DNA from: JBDRLD01 sp043813445 | GTDB taxonomy: Bacteria; Patescibacteriota; Patescibacteriia; JACPHY01 | Assembly (NCBI GenBank): GCA_043813445.1 | Contig: JBDRLD010000024.1 | Location: forward strand, 1 to 5,601 | Direction of reading: 5' to 3' | DNA length: 5,601 nt | Shown: positions 1 through 4,977 of the stretch, piece after piece | Numbering within the stretch: position 1 is the stretch's first letter | Layout: each line of letters opens with the position of its first letter | Program-made: the position numbers and the translations under genes | Notes under the pieces: model-generated | Seen by the model: the letters and a program-made list of their open reading frames with translations, nothing else | Database searches by the model: none | Told to the model about the DNA's origin: nothing

Positions 1-158
1 TCCTCGGTGACAATCCGAAGCTCGCCCGGCCTAAGGAGCGAGACGAGCGGGATGTGATTCTGAAGTACCGTAATCTCTCCCTCACTCGTTTGGAGGGTCA
101 CCTGCCTCACATCGCCCTCATAGACAACTCGTTCCGGAGTAATAATGGAAAGTTTCAT
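1..158 (-). CDS. atpC: F1Fo ATP synthase subunit epsilon, N-terminal part (runs off the window)
   Basis: Only the first 52 codons are present; the rest lies beyond base 1. The translation starts MKLSIITPERVVYEGDVRQV and continues with GEITVLQNHIPLVSLLRPGEL. This is the N-terminal beta-sandwich domain of the epsilon subunit, the part that packs on gamma and the c-ring in the central rotor. The family usually reads VLPxH or VLPNH at residues 31-35; here the Pro is Gln33. The ATG at 156-158 fits the normal family start exactly. There is no recognisable Shine-Dalgarno sequence just upstream (the preceding minus-strand bases are GGTTTGTCCTATCT). It follows atpD in the expected order but after an unusually long 326-nt gap, so it may not be simply co-translated with atpD. 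Whether the C-terminal regulatory helices exist cannot be seen. Identity is certain; it is partial because of the window edge, not because it is broken. Confidence 0.95.
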   Translation of the reverse strand, partial: MKLSIITPERVVYEGDVRQVTLQTSEGEITVLQNHIPLVSLLRPGELRIVTE

Positions 159-236
159 AGATAGGACAAACCAAGCCGTTGTGTACTTACAACAAGCCCA
201 TGTTTTCGCTCAACAAAACGATTTTTCTTCCAGCCC

Positions 237-265
237 TTGACAGTTATCCACATCTGTGGTAGTAT
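237..265 (+). promoter_or_regulatory. Sigma70-type promoter reading away from atpC
   Basis: A perfect -35 hexamer TTGACA (237-242) is followed after exactly 17 nt by TAGTAT (260-265), which matches the TATAAT consensus at five of six positions. This is the strongest promoter-like sequence I see in the window. Transcription should start around 270-273, on the strand opposite the atp genes. A strong intrinsic terminator ends the unit about 170 nt downstream, and that pairing greatly raises confidence over an isolated promoter match. No plus-strand protein gene of normal size lies downstream, so the product is most simply a small RNA. Confidence 0.75.
244..259 (+). promoter_or_regulatory. DnaA-box sequence plus 12-bp dyad within the promoter spacer
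   Basis: Bases 244-252 read TTATCCACA, which matches the classical DnaA-box consensus TTATNCACA exactly. It overlaps a perfect inverted repeat, CCACA-TC-TGTGG (248-259), that fills the spacer between the -35 and -10 hexamers and ends directly at the -10. A protein bound here would be expected to block RNA polymerase. DnaA is one candidate and a dimeric repressor recognising the dyad is another. I saw no second DnaA box nearby, so this does not look like a replication origin. The match is exact; the function is inference, and a single 9-mer can occur by chance. Confidence 0.4.
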
Positions 266-340
266 AGAAATATCAGGCAGTGAGCAGAGATTATCGTGCG
301 CGGTTCAAACGCGCTCAAAACCCAAACCAAGGAGCCCGCC

Positions 341-394
341 ATGCGGCCAGAGGTCCATTCCCTCCGGTCCGGCTTGCCGGACCGACCGCCGTAG
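341..394 (+). CDS. Possible 17-residue peptide ORF within the small RNA
   Basis: ATG at 341 is preceded by AAGGAG (329-334) with a 6-nt spacer, a better ribosome-binding site than any of the atp genes here has except atpA. The ORF reads MRPEVHSLRSGLPDRPP and stops at TAG 392-394, 16 nt before the terminator stem. It has no hydrophobic segment and no recognisable motif; it is Pro- and Arg-rich, as expected from GC-rich hairpin sequence. The coding bases coincide almost exactly with the long stem at 342-393, so the base choice may reflect RNA structure and not a protein. It is not an obvious attenuation leader, because no plus-strand gene follows the terminator. It could be a real small peptide or a chance ORF; I lean towards chance. 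Confidence 0.2.
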   Translation: MRPEVHSLRSGLPDRPP

Positions 395-410
395 TGCCCA
401 ATGTCCGCAC

Positions 411-442
411 CCCCCCGACCTAGAGTTGGGGGGCTTTCTTTT
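411..442 (+). terminator. Intrinsic (rho-independent) terminator of the plus-strand unit
   Basis: C411-C416 pairs with G428-G433, extended by G417-T427, A418-T426 and C419-G425 around a 5-nt loop. This gives a 9-bp GC-dominated stem. It is followed by CTTTCTTTT (434-442), a T-rich tail on the plus strand only. On the minus strand the same stem is followed by GTGCGG, so it would not terminate atpD transcripts. It stops plus-strand transcription before it enters the atpD 3' end. Confidence 0.85.
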
Positions 443-468
443 CCGGAACTCCTATCACCGACCACTCC

Positions 469-484
469 CAAGTCGCTGCCCACG
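469..484. repeat. 16-bp direct repeat, copy 1 (just after the atpD stop)
   Basis: The sequence CAAGTCGCTGCCCACG directly abuts the atpD stop codon and recurs exactly at 3123-3138 inside atpA. Allowing one single-base gap, the match extends a further 4 bases to the left (CTCC at 465-468 and 3118-3121). An exact 16-mer pair is unlikely by chance in 5.6 kb, though not impossible. Confidence 0.5.
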
Positions 485-1849
485 CTACTGCCTCACCCCA
501 TCGATTCCGCCTTGCATGTAGAACTTCTGCTCTGGGACGTCATCGTATTCGCCGTCGAGAATCGCCTTGAATCCGCGCACTGTTTCCTCGCGCTTCACAT
601 ACATACCCGAGCGGCCGGTAAACGTTTCCGCAACGAAGAATGGTTGTGACAGGAACTTCTGTACTTTCCGTGCACGCGCAACCGTTCGCTTGTCATCTTC
701 CGACAACTCCTCCATTCCGAGAATCGCGATGATATCCTGGAGGTCCTTATACCTCTGAAGCACTTGTTGTACGCCACGCGCCACATCGTAGTGCTCATGT
801 CCGACAATCTGCGCGTCGAGAATGCTCGAAGTCGAATCCAGCGGGTCTACCGCCGGGTAGATACCAAGCTCAGAGAGCGCTCGTGAAAGCACAACCGTCG
901 AGTCGAGGTGCGCGAACGTTGTAGCCGGTGCAGGATCGGTCAGGTCATCTGCGGGAACATACACCGCCTGCACTGACGTCACCGATCCATCGGTGGTTGA
1001 CGTAATGCGCTCCTGAAGCTCGCCCATCTCTTCTGCGAGCGTCGGCTGGTAGCCCACCGCGGACGGAATACGCCCGAGCAGCGCGGATACCTCTGACCCC
1101 GCCTGCGTGAATCGGAAAATGTTATCGATAAAAAGCAGCACGTCCTGATGCGCCTCATCACGGAAATACTCGGCCATCGTGAGACCGGTAAGACCAACAC
1201 GCGCACGCGCCCCTGGCGGCTCGTTCATTTGCCCGAACACGAGCGCAGTCTTTTCAAGCACGCCCGACTCCTTCATTTCGTGATAGAGGTCATTCCCCTC
1301 TCGTGTGCGCTCCCCTACTCCAGCAAATACCGATACTCCACCGTGCTCCTGCGCGATGTTACGAATCAACTCCATAATCACCACGGTCTTACCGACGCCG
1401 GCACCACCGAAAAGTCCGACTTTCCCACCCTTCAGAATCGGACAAATGAGATCAATGACCTTGATACCGGTTTCCAGTACCTCGTTCTGCGTGGACTGCT
1501 GCACGAAAGATGGAGCGGGTCGATGAATCGGGTATGTCTTCTTTGCCTTCACTGCCTCGCCTCCGTCCACCGGCTCTCCAACCACGTTAAACATTCTCCC
1601 AAGCGTTTCCTCACCAACCGGCACTGAGATTGGAGCACCGGTATCCTCCACCGGCATACCGCGCCGCAATCCGTCTGTGGTATGCATCGAGATGCAACGC
1701 ACTTGCCCACCGCCGAGTTGCTGCTGCACTTCCAACACGACACGATCCCCACTATCCGTGCGGATGTACATCGCAGTTCCGATGGTTGGTGGTTCCCCTT
1801 CGGCTTGTACGTCGACTATGGGACCAAGCACTCTTGTAATCGATGTCAT
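485..1849 (-). CDS. atpD: F1Fo ATP synthase subunit beta (catalytic)
   Basis: The catalytic nucleotide-binding subunit of the alpha3-beta3 head; it makes or hydrolyses ATP at the cytoplasmic face of the membrane. The protein is 454 residues, close to the usual 460-470. The N-terminal beta-barrel starts MTSITRVLGPIVDVQ. The P-loop GGAGVGKT is at 148-155 (Lys154, Thr155). GERTREGNDL is at 179-188 with the catalytic Glu180 and Arg181. Walker B LLFIDNIFRF has Asp242 and Arg246, the adenine-site Tyr331 lies in IYPAVDP, and the EELSEDD loop is at 380-386. All key catalytic residues are present. The open frame extends to 1906, but that would overlap atpG and add 19 residues absent from the family, so the ATG at 1849 is preferred. 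No Shine-Dalgarno is visible; the 46-nt leader from atpG is rich in C, A and T and looks unstructured. Oddities: DSTSR is DSTSS (Ser342), and the C-terminus ends GGIDGVRQ, several residues shorter than usual. Confidence 0.98.
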   Translation of the reverse strand: MTSITRVLGPIVDVQAEGEPPTIGTAMYIRTDSGDRVVLEVQQQLGGGQVRCISMHTTDGLRRGMPVEDTGAPISVPVGEETLGRMFNVVGEPVDGGEAVKAKKTYPIHRPAPSFVQQSTQNEVLETGIKVIDLICPILKGGKVGLFGGAGVGKTVVIMELIRNIAQEHGGVSVFAGVGERTREGNDLYHEMKESGVLEKTALVFGQMNEPPGARARVGLTGLTMAEYFRDEAHQDVLLFIDNIFRFTQAGSEVSALLGRIPSAVGYQPTLAEEMGELQERITSTTDGSVTSVQAVYVPADDLTDPAPATTFAHLDSTVVLSRALSELGIYPAVDPLDSTSSILDAQIVGHEHYDVARGVQQVLQRYKDLQDIIAILGMEELSEDDKRTVARARKVQKFLSQPFFVAETFTGRSGMYVKREETVRGFKAILDGEYDDVPEQKFYMQGGIDGVRQ

Positions 1850-1895
1850 ACTCAGGAATTGATAGTTGATGTTGATGATGAGTGAATGCGCGAGG

Positions 1896-2816
1896 CTAGT
1901 TTCCAAGCGCTGCTCTTCCAGCAGAAATCTCAGCGATCTCGCTTGTAATCATGGCCTGCCGAGCGCGATTCAATGAAAGTGTGAGTGATTGGATCATGTC
2001 GCTCGCAGCGTCAGACGCACTTCGCATGGCGAACATACGTGCGGAATGCTCAGACGCTCCGGTTTCAAGATATGACTGATACACCTGCAATTCTGTTAAT
2101 CGCGGCAGCATCGCATCAAGAACAAGCTTCGGGTCCGGCTCAAAGAGAAACTCCTGAACGATTGTTTCTTCTTGTGTGTTCAATGCTTCTTCTGGCTCGC
2201 CGATACCAATCTCTGCAATACGCTGCAATGGAAGCAACGTACGTGCAACGGGCTGTTGGCGCAGACTGGAAACGAAGTCGGTAAAAACCAGACGCACCTC
2301 ATCAACCTCCCCTCGAGTGAATGCATCAATTGCTATTTGTGAAATAGGACGAAGCTCGGCTACCTTCGGTGCAACAGCGACGTCAACGAATGACGCTTCA
2401 AGATTCCATCCTTTTCGACGCAAGAACTGTTCCGCTTTCTTGCCAATCGAGACAAACCGCACACAGGACGGATCCGATGCGTGCTCACGCACGTCTTCTA
2501 GTAGCATTTTGAAGAGCTGTGCATTAAATCCGCCGCAAAGCCCACGGTCGGATGCCATGACAATATAGAGTATGCGGGACGCAGACCGCTCGAGGCTTGA
2601 CGCCACACGCAGGAGCGGATGCACTTCCTCGTCGACAGTCCCCTGCAATGCGCCGATCATCTTCCATGCAAGCTGTGCGTACGCGCGAGTCCTCAGCGCC
2701 GCGTCAACCGCGCGACGCATCTTTGCTGCGGCGACCATTTCCATGGCCTTCGTAATCTTTCGCGTATTCTGGACGCTCTTAATGCGTCGTCGAATTAGTC
2801 GTGGCGATATTGCCAT
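1896..2816 (-). CDS. atpG: F1Fo ATP synthase subunit gamma
   Basis: The central rotor shaft that turns inside the alpha3-beta3 head and contacts epsilon and the c-ring. The protein is 306 residues, somewhat longer than the usual 285-290. The N-terminal helix reads MAISPRLIRRRIKSVQNTRKITKAMEMV, the classic RI+S(V/I)+NT+KITKAM signature, continuing into AAAKMRRA. The Rossmann-like domain begins near residue 82 with ILYIVMASDRGLCGGFN, the conserved SDRGLCGGFN segment at 89-98. The C-terminal helix (about 260-304) contains FAMRSASDAASDMIQSLTLSLNRARQAMITSEIAEI, matching the family end that reaches into the catalytic head. The extra length seems to lie in the middle of the globular domain, around residues 205-230. 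The ATG at 2816 fits the family start; the 40-nt spacer after atpA shows no Shine-Dalgarno. Translation may depend on coupling to atpA or on an unstructured leader. Confidence 0.97.
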   Translation of the reverse strand: MAISPRLIRRRIKSVQNTRKITKAMEMVAAAKMRRAVDAALRTRAYAQLAWKMIGALQGTVDEEVHPLLRVASSLERSASRILYIVMASDRGLCGGFNAQLFKMLLEDVREHASDPSCVRFVSIGKKAEQFLRRKGWNLEASFVDVAVAPKVAELRPISQIAIDAFTRGEVDEVRLVFTDFVSSLRQQPVARTLLPLQRIAEIGIGEPEEALNTQEETIVQEFLFEPDPKLVLDAMLPRLTELQVYQSYLETGASEHSARMFAMRSASDAASDMIQSLTLSLNRARQAMITSEIAEISAGRAALGN

Positions 2817-2856
2817 AAATCAGAAGGACGAACACTCGAAACCGAAAACATCGTAA

Positions 2857-4404
2857 CTACTCCACCGCGACGAACTGCTGTGTAAATAACTCAATAACCT
2901 GTTTGAGCTTTTCTTCTAATTTCTCAGACAACACACCCTTCTCTTCTATATGAGATACGAGATCCGATTCAATGTCGTTGAGGTACAAGGTCAACTTGCC
3001 TCGCCATGTCTGCACCTGATCAACCGGAACAGCGTCAATAAGTCCATTCGTGCCGGCATAAAGAAGCGCCACCTGCACCCCAAATCGTCGCGGTGCGTAT
3101 TGATCTTGTTTAAGTAGCTCCACAAGTCGCTGCCCACGTTCAAGTTGCTGGCGCGTGCTCGCATCCAATTCGGAGGCGAACTGTGCAAATGCCTCCAACT
3201 CACGGAACTGTGCAAGTTCAAGTCGCAGCTGCCCCGCTACTTTCTTCATCGCCTTTCGCTGCGCCGCAGACCCGACCCGCGAGACAGAAAGTCCCGCGTT
3301 CACTGCAGGCCGCACGCCCTTGTAAAAAAGGTCCGGCTCGAGGTAGATCTGCCCGTCCGTAATCGAAATAACGTTCGTCGGAATATACGCCGACACGTCA
3401 CCCGCCTGTGTTTCGATAATGGGAAGTGCAGTAAGTGAGCCACTCCCATTGTCCTCGTTTAGCTTTGCCGCTCGCTCAAGCAATCGCGAGTGGAGATAGA
3501 AAATATCGCCCGGATACGCCTCGCGTCCCGGTGGACGCTTCAAGAGGAGGGAGATTTGTCGATATGCCCACGCGTGCTTACTCAAGTCGTCATACACAAT
3601 GAGCGCATCCTTCCCTTGTGCCATGAACCACTCACCAAGTGAGCAGCCTGCGAACGGCGCCAGGTATGTAAGTGAAGCAGGGTCAGATGCACCGGCAACG
3701 ACAACGATTGTATGTGCAAGTGCACCCTCCGCTTCAAGCCTGGCGACAATTTTCGCAATCTTCGATTCCTTCTGCCCGATTGCAACGTAAATACAAATCA
3801 AATCTTTGCCCTTTTGATTGATGATGGCATCGATCGCAATGGCAGTCTTTCCAACCTGACGATCACCGATAATGAGTTCTCGCTGGCCACGTCCGATCGG
3901 GATCATCGCATCAATAGCCGTAATTCCGGTTTCTACCGGTTGTCGAACGGACTCACGCGTGATGACGCCCGGAGCTACTCGATCCATCGGAAGACGCTCC
4001 GTCGACTCGATCGGGCCCTTGCCATCGATCGGCTGGCCGAGCGGATCAACGACGCGACCGACAAACGCCTCACCAACCGGCATGGAAAGGACGTTCCCAG
4101 TACCGCGCACACGATCACCCTCACGTATATGATGGGCCTCGCCAAGCACAATACAGCCGACACTATCCTCATCGAGATTTAGCACCACCCCGCTGATCGG
4201 CTCGCCGCCTTCACGCACAAACTCCACCATCTCGGACGCCATAACATTGGCGAGTCCGGACGCATGCACAATACCATCACCCACATCTGTGACAACACCA
4301 ATTTCCTCCGCACCGGTATCCGCGGAGAACGTTTCAATCTTTTTACGAAGTTGCTCGACGAGATGGTTCTGCATAAAGAGAGTTGGAATTGCGATACTGC
4401 TCAC
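2857..4404 (-). CDS. atpA: F1Fo ATP synthase subunit alpha
   Basis: The non-catalytic nucleotide-binding subunit of the F1 head; it supplies the arginine finger to the beta catalytic site. The protein is 515 residues, normal for the family (500-515). The N-terminal barrel includes GVVTDVGDGIVHASGLANVMASEMVEF (about 36-62). The P-loop is GDRQVGKT at 180-187, with Val183 where GDRQTGKT is the most familiar form. The segment ALIVYDDLSKHAWAYRQISLLLKRPPGREAYPGD follows at 267-300, and the arginine finger is Arg376 in VSRVGSAAQ. I choose the GTG start at 4404 because AGGAG at 4411-4415 lies 6 nt upstream. The in-frame ATG at 4374 (MQNHLVEQL) has no such site, but it cannot be fully excluded since many homologues begin near there. 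A hairpin overlaps the Shine-Dalgarno (separate entry). Part of codons 423-428 (RGQRLV) is the second copy of a 16-bp repeat also found after atpD. Confidence 0.98.
   Translation of the reverse strand: MSSIAIPTLFMQNHLVEQLRKKIETFSADTGAEEIGVVTDVGDGIVHASGLANVMASEMVEFVREGGEPISGVVLNLDEDSVGCIVLGEAHHIREGDRVRGTGNVLSMPVGEAFVGRVVDPLGQPIDGKGPIESTERLPMDRVAPGVITRESVRQPVETGITAIDAMIPIGRGQRELIIGDRQVGKTAIAIDAIINQKGKDLICIYVAIGQKESKIAKIVARLEAEGALAHTIVVVAGASDPASLTYLAPFAGCSLGEWFMAQGKDALIVYDDLSKHAWAYRQISLLLKRPPGREAYPGDIFYLHSRLLERAAKLNEDNGSGSLTALPIIETQAGDVSAYIPTNVISITDGQIYLEPDLFYKGVRPAVNAGLSVSRVGSAAQRKAMKKVAGQLRLELAQFRELEAFAQFASELDASTRQQLERGQRLVELLKQDQYAPRRFGVQVALLYAGTNGLIDAVPVDQVQTWRGKLTLYLNDIESDLVSHIEEKGVLSEKLEEKLKQVIELFTQQFVAVE
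3123..3138. repeat. 16-bp direct repeat, copy 2 (inside atpA)
   Basis: An exact copy of 469-484. Here it encodes part of RGQRLV (minus strand) in the alpha C-terminal domain, a normal conserved position. This suggests that this copy is the ancestral one, if the repeat is more than coincidence. Confidence 0.5.
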
Positions 4405-4410
4405 CGTTCG

Positions 4411-4434
4411 CTCCTGGCATCAAAAAATGCCAGG
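4411..4434 (-). promoter_or_regulatory. Hairpin occluding the atpA Shine-Dalgarno
   Basis: A perfect 8-bp inverted repeat, CCTGGCAT (4413-4420) and ATGCCAGG (4427-4434), surrounds a 6-nt loop within the 39-nt atpH-atpA spacer. In the mRNA the downstream arm ends in AGG, the first half of the AGGAG (4411-4415) that sits 6 nt before the atpA GTG start. The folded hairpin should therefore hide half the ribosome-binding site. Ribosomes ending atpH at 4444, only 10 nt before the stem, would melt it. The layout suits translational coupling of alpha to delta. No T-run follows it in the direction of transcription, so it is not a terminator (the T-rich stretch is its loop). Confidence 0.6.
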
Positions 4435-4443
4435 GGTCAACGG

Positions 4444-4977
4444 TCAGCGACGAAAAAACTGTCGAAGTTGAGCAAGATTTCCGGAAACCGTCAGATCAAT
4501 TTGCTTTGTACCAGCGATGCATACACGCAACCCTCCGATACAGGATGGATCAACCGAGTACGACGCCAATACAGCCGTTCCTATGCGCTCGCACAATGTC
4601 TGCTCAATATGTTTCTGCTGTTCTCCACTCAACGTGATTGCGCTCTCAACAGTCACTGTGGTTACTCCGTCTTCGGCATCCGCAATACGATCAGCAGCAC
4701 GAATGACCGCATCAAGCTTCCTCAATCCACCGGATTCCGCCATGAGACGAATCACCCCAATAACCGGCGCAGCGATTACACCATCGAGCACCTCATGGAG
4801 TACCGCAACACGTCGTGTGAAATTGCCGGTTCTGCCGAAAAAGAAACTGCGCACCACCTCATCAGTAGATAGCGCATTGCGCACTTGACAGAGGTCCGCA
4901 ATGAACCCGCGGAATGCTTCGTTGCTTTCCGCGAGAGATCGCAGTGCTTCGGCGTAGAGCTTCGGAGTGTAGGTCAC
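4444..4977 (-). CDS. atpH: F1Fo ATP synthase subunit delta
   Basis: The peripheral-stalk subunit that joins the top of the F1 head to the b subunits. The protein is 177 residues, as is usual for the family. The N-terminal helical domain starts MTYTPKLYAEALRSLAE, the conserved YA+AL motif. The C-terminal domain carries SVDPSCIGGLRVCIAGTKQIDLTVSGNLAQL (141-171), the family signature in which D-P-x-(L/I)-IGG-x-(R/K)-(I/V) is typical. The start is GTG at 4977, overlapping the atpF stop as GTGA, which implies re-initiation by ribosomes finishing atpF. There is no independent Shine-Dalgarno. The sequence is divergent between the two ends, as is normal for delta. Identity is secure from the motif and the position between atpF and atpA. 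Confidence 0.95.
   Translation of the reverse strand: MTYTPKLYAEALRSLAESNEAFRGFIADLCQVRNALSTDEVVRSFFFGRTGNFTRRVAVLHEVLDGVIAAPVIGVIRLMAESGGLRKLDAVIRAADRIADAEDGVTTVTVESAITLSGEQQKHIEQTLCERIGTAVLASYSVDPSCIGGLRVCIAGTKQIDLTVSGNLAQLRQFFRR

Larger units (their letters stand above)
272..442 (+). ncRNA. Predicted structured small RNA, about 170 nt, family not recognised
   Basis: The unit is bounded by a consensus promoter and an intrinsic terminator, with the start estimated at 272. Four foldable elements occur in order. (1) A 5-bp GCGCG/CGCGC stem (298-302 with 310-314). (2) A long imperfect stem: 342-347 pairs with 388-393 (one G-U), 352-355 with 384-387, and 366-372 with 377-383 around a CUUG tetraloop closed by G-C. 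(3) A 4-bp GTGC/GCAC stem (394-397 with 407-410). (4) The terminator. The right side of element 2 is base-paired without a break from 377 to 393, which is unlikely for random sequence. It lacks the features I would look for in SRP RNA, tmRNA, RNase P RNA or 6S RNA (no closing pairing of the two ends). It could instead be the leader of a tiny ORF. It is complementary to any atpD-atpC read-through transcript, so an antisense role is possible but untested. Confidence 0.55.
159..484. other. Long atpD-atpC intergenic region with an opposite-strand transcription unit
   Basis: This 326-nt gap holds no convincing protein gene longer than a few codons. Its right half (about 296-442) is GC-rich and full of inverted repeats; its left half (159-235) is AT-richer. 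It contains a plus-strand promoter, a structured RNA and an intrinsic terminator, each listed separately. On the minus strand I see no convincing promoter for atpC: the reverse of the plus -10 gives TATACT, but there is no matching -35. I also see no U-tailed terminator after atpD. Read-through from atpD into atpC is therefore possible, and that transcript would contain the exact complement of the plus-strand RNA. Confidence 0.8.

Noticed and set aside
178..193. GTTGT/ACAAC small hairpin upstream of atpC
   Set aside because: A 5-bp stem with a 6-nt loop, weak and expected by chance; no link to a ribosome-binding site.
201..228. GTTTT/AAAAC inverted repeat followed by a T run on the plus strand
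   Set aside because: The stem is only about 5 bp and mostly A-T, and nothing upstream on the plus strand needs terminating.
244..252. Replication origin suggested by the DnaA box near the atp operon
   Set aside because: Only one box was found and there is no AT-rich unwinding region or box cluster, so an origin is not supported.
296..315. GTTCAAA in a 7-nt loop on a 5-bp stem, resembling a tRNA T-arm
   Set aside because: The register is wrong: G before TTCAAAC does not pair as in a T-arm, and there is no acceptor stem, anticodon arm or D-arm around it.
237..521. Plus-strand open frame of 94 codons through the intergenic region
   Set aside because: Its start lies on the -35 element, upstream of the predicted transcript start. 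It runs through the terminator and into the antisense of atpD, and its composition is that of GC-rich hairpins.
1850..1906. 19-residue N-terminal extension of AtpD
   Set aside because: It would overlap the atpG 3' end and adds low-complexity residues absent from the family; the ATG at 1849 matches the normal beta start.
4264..4872. Plus-strand open frame of about 200 codons over atpA and atpH
   Set aside because: It is the reverse of clearly recognisable minus-strand genes and has no family-like content. The same applies to the other long plus-strand frames across atpD and atpA.
4885..4890. TTGACA on the plus strand inside atpH
   Set aside because: No -10-like hexamer occurs at 16-18 nt spacing; it is coding sequence of atpH.
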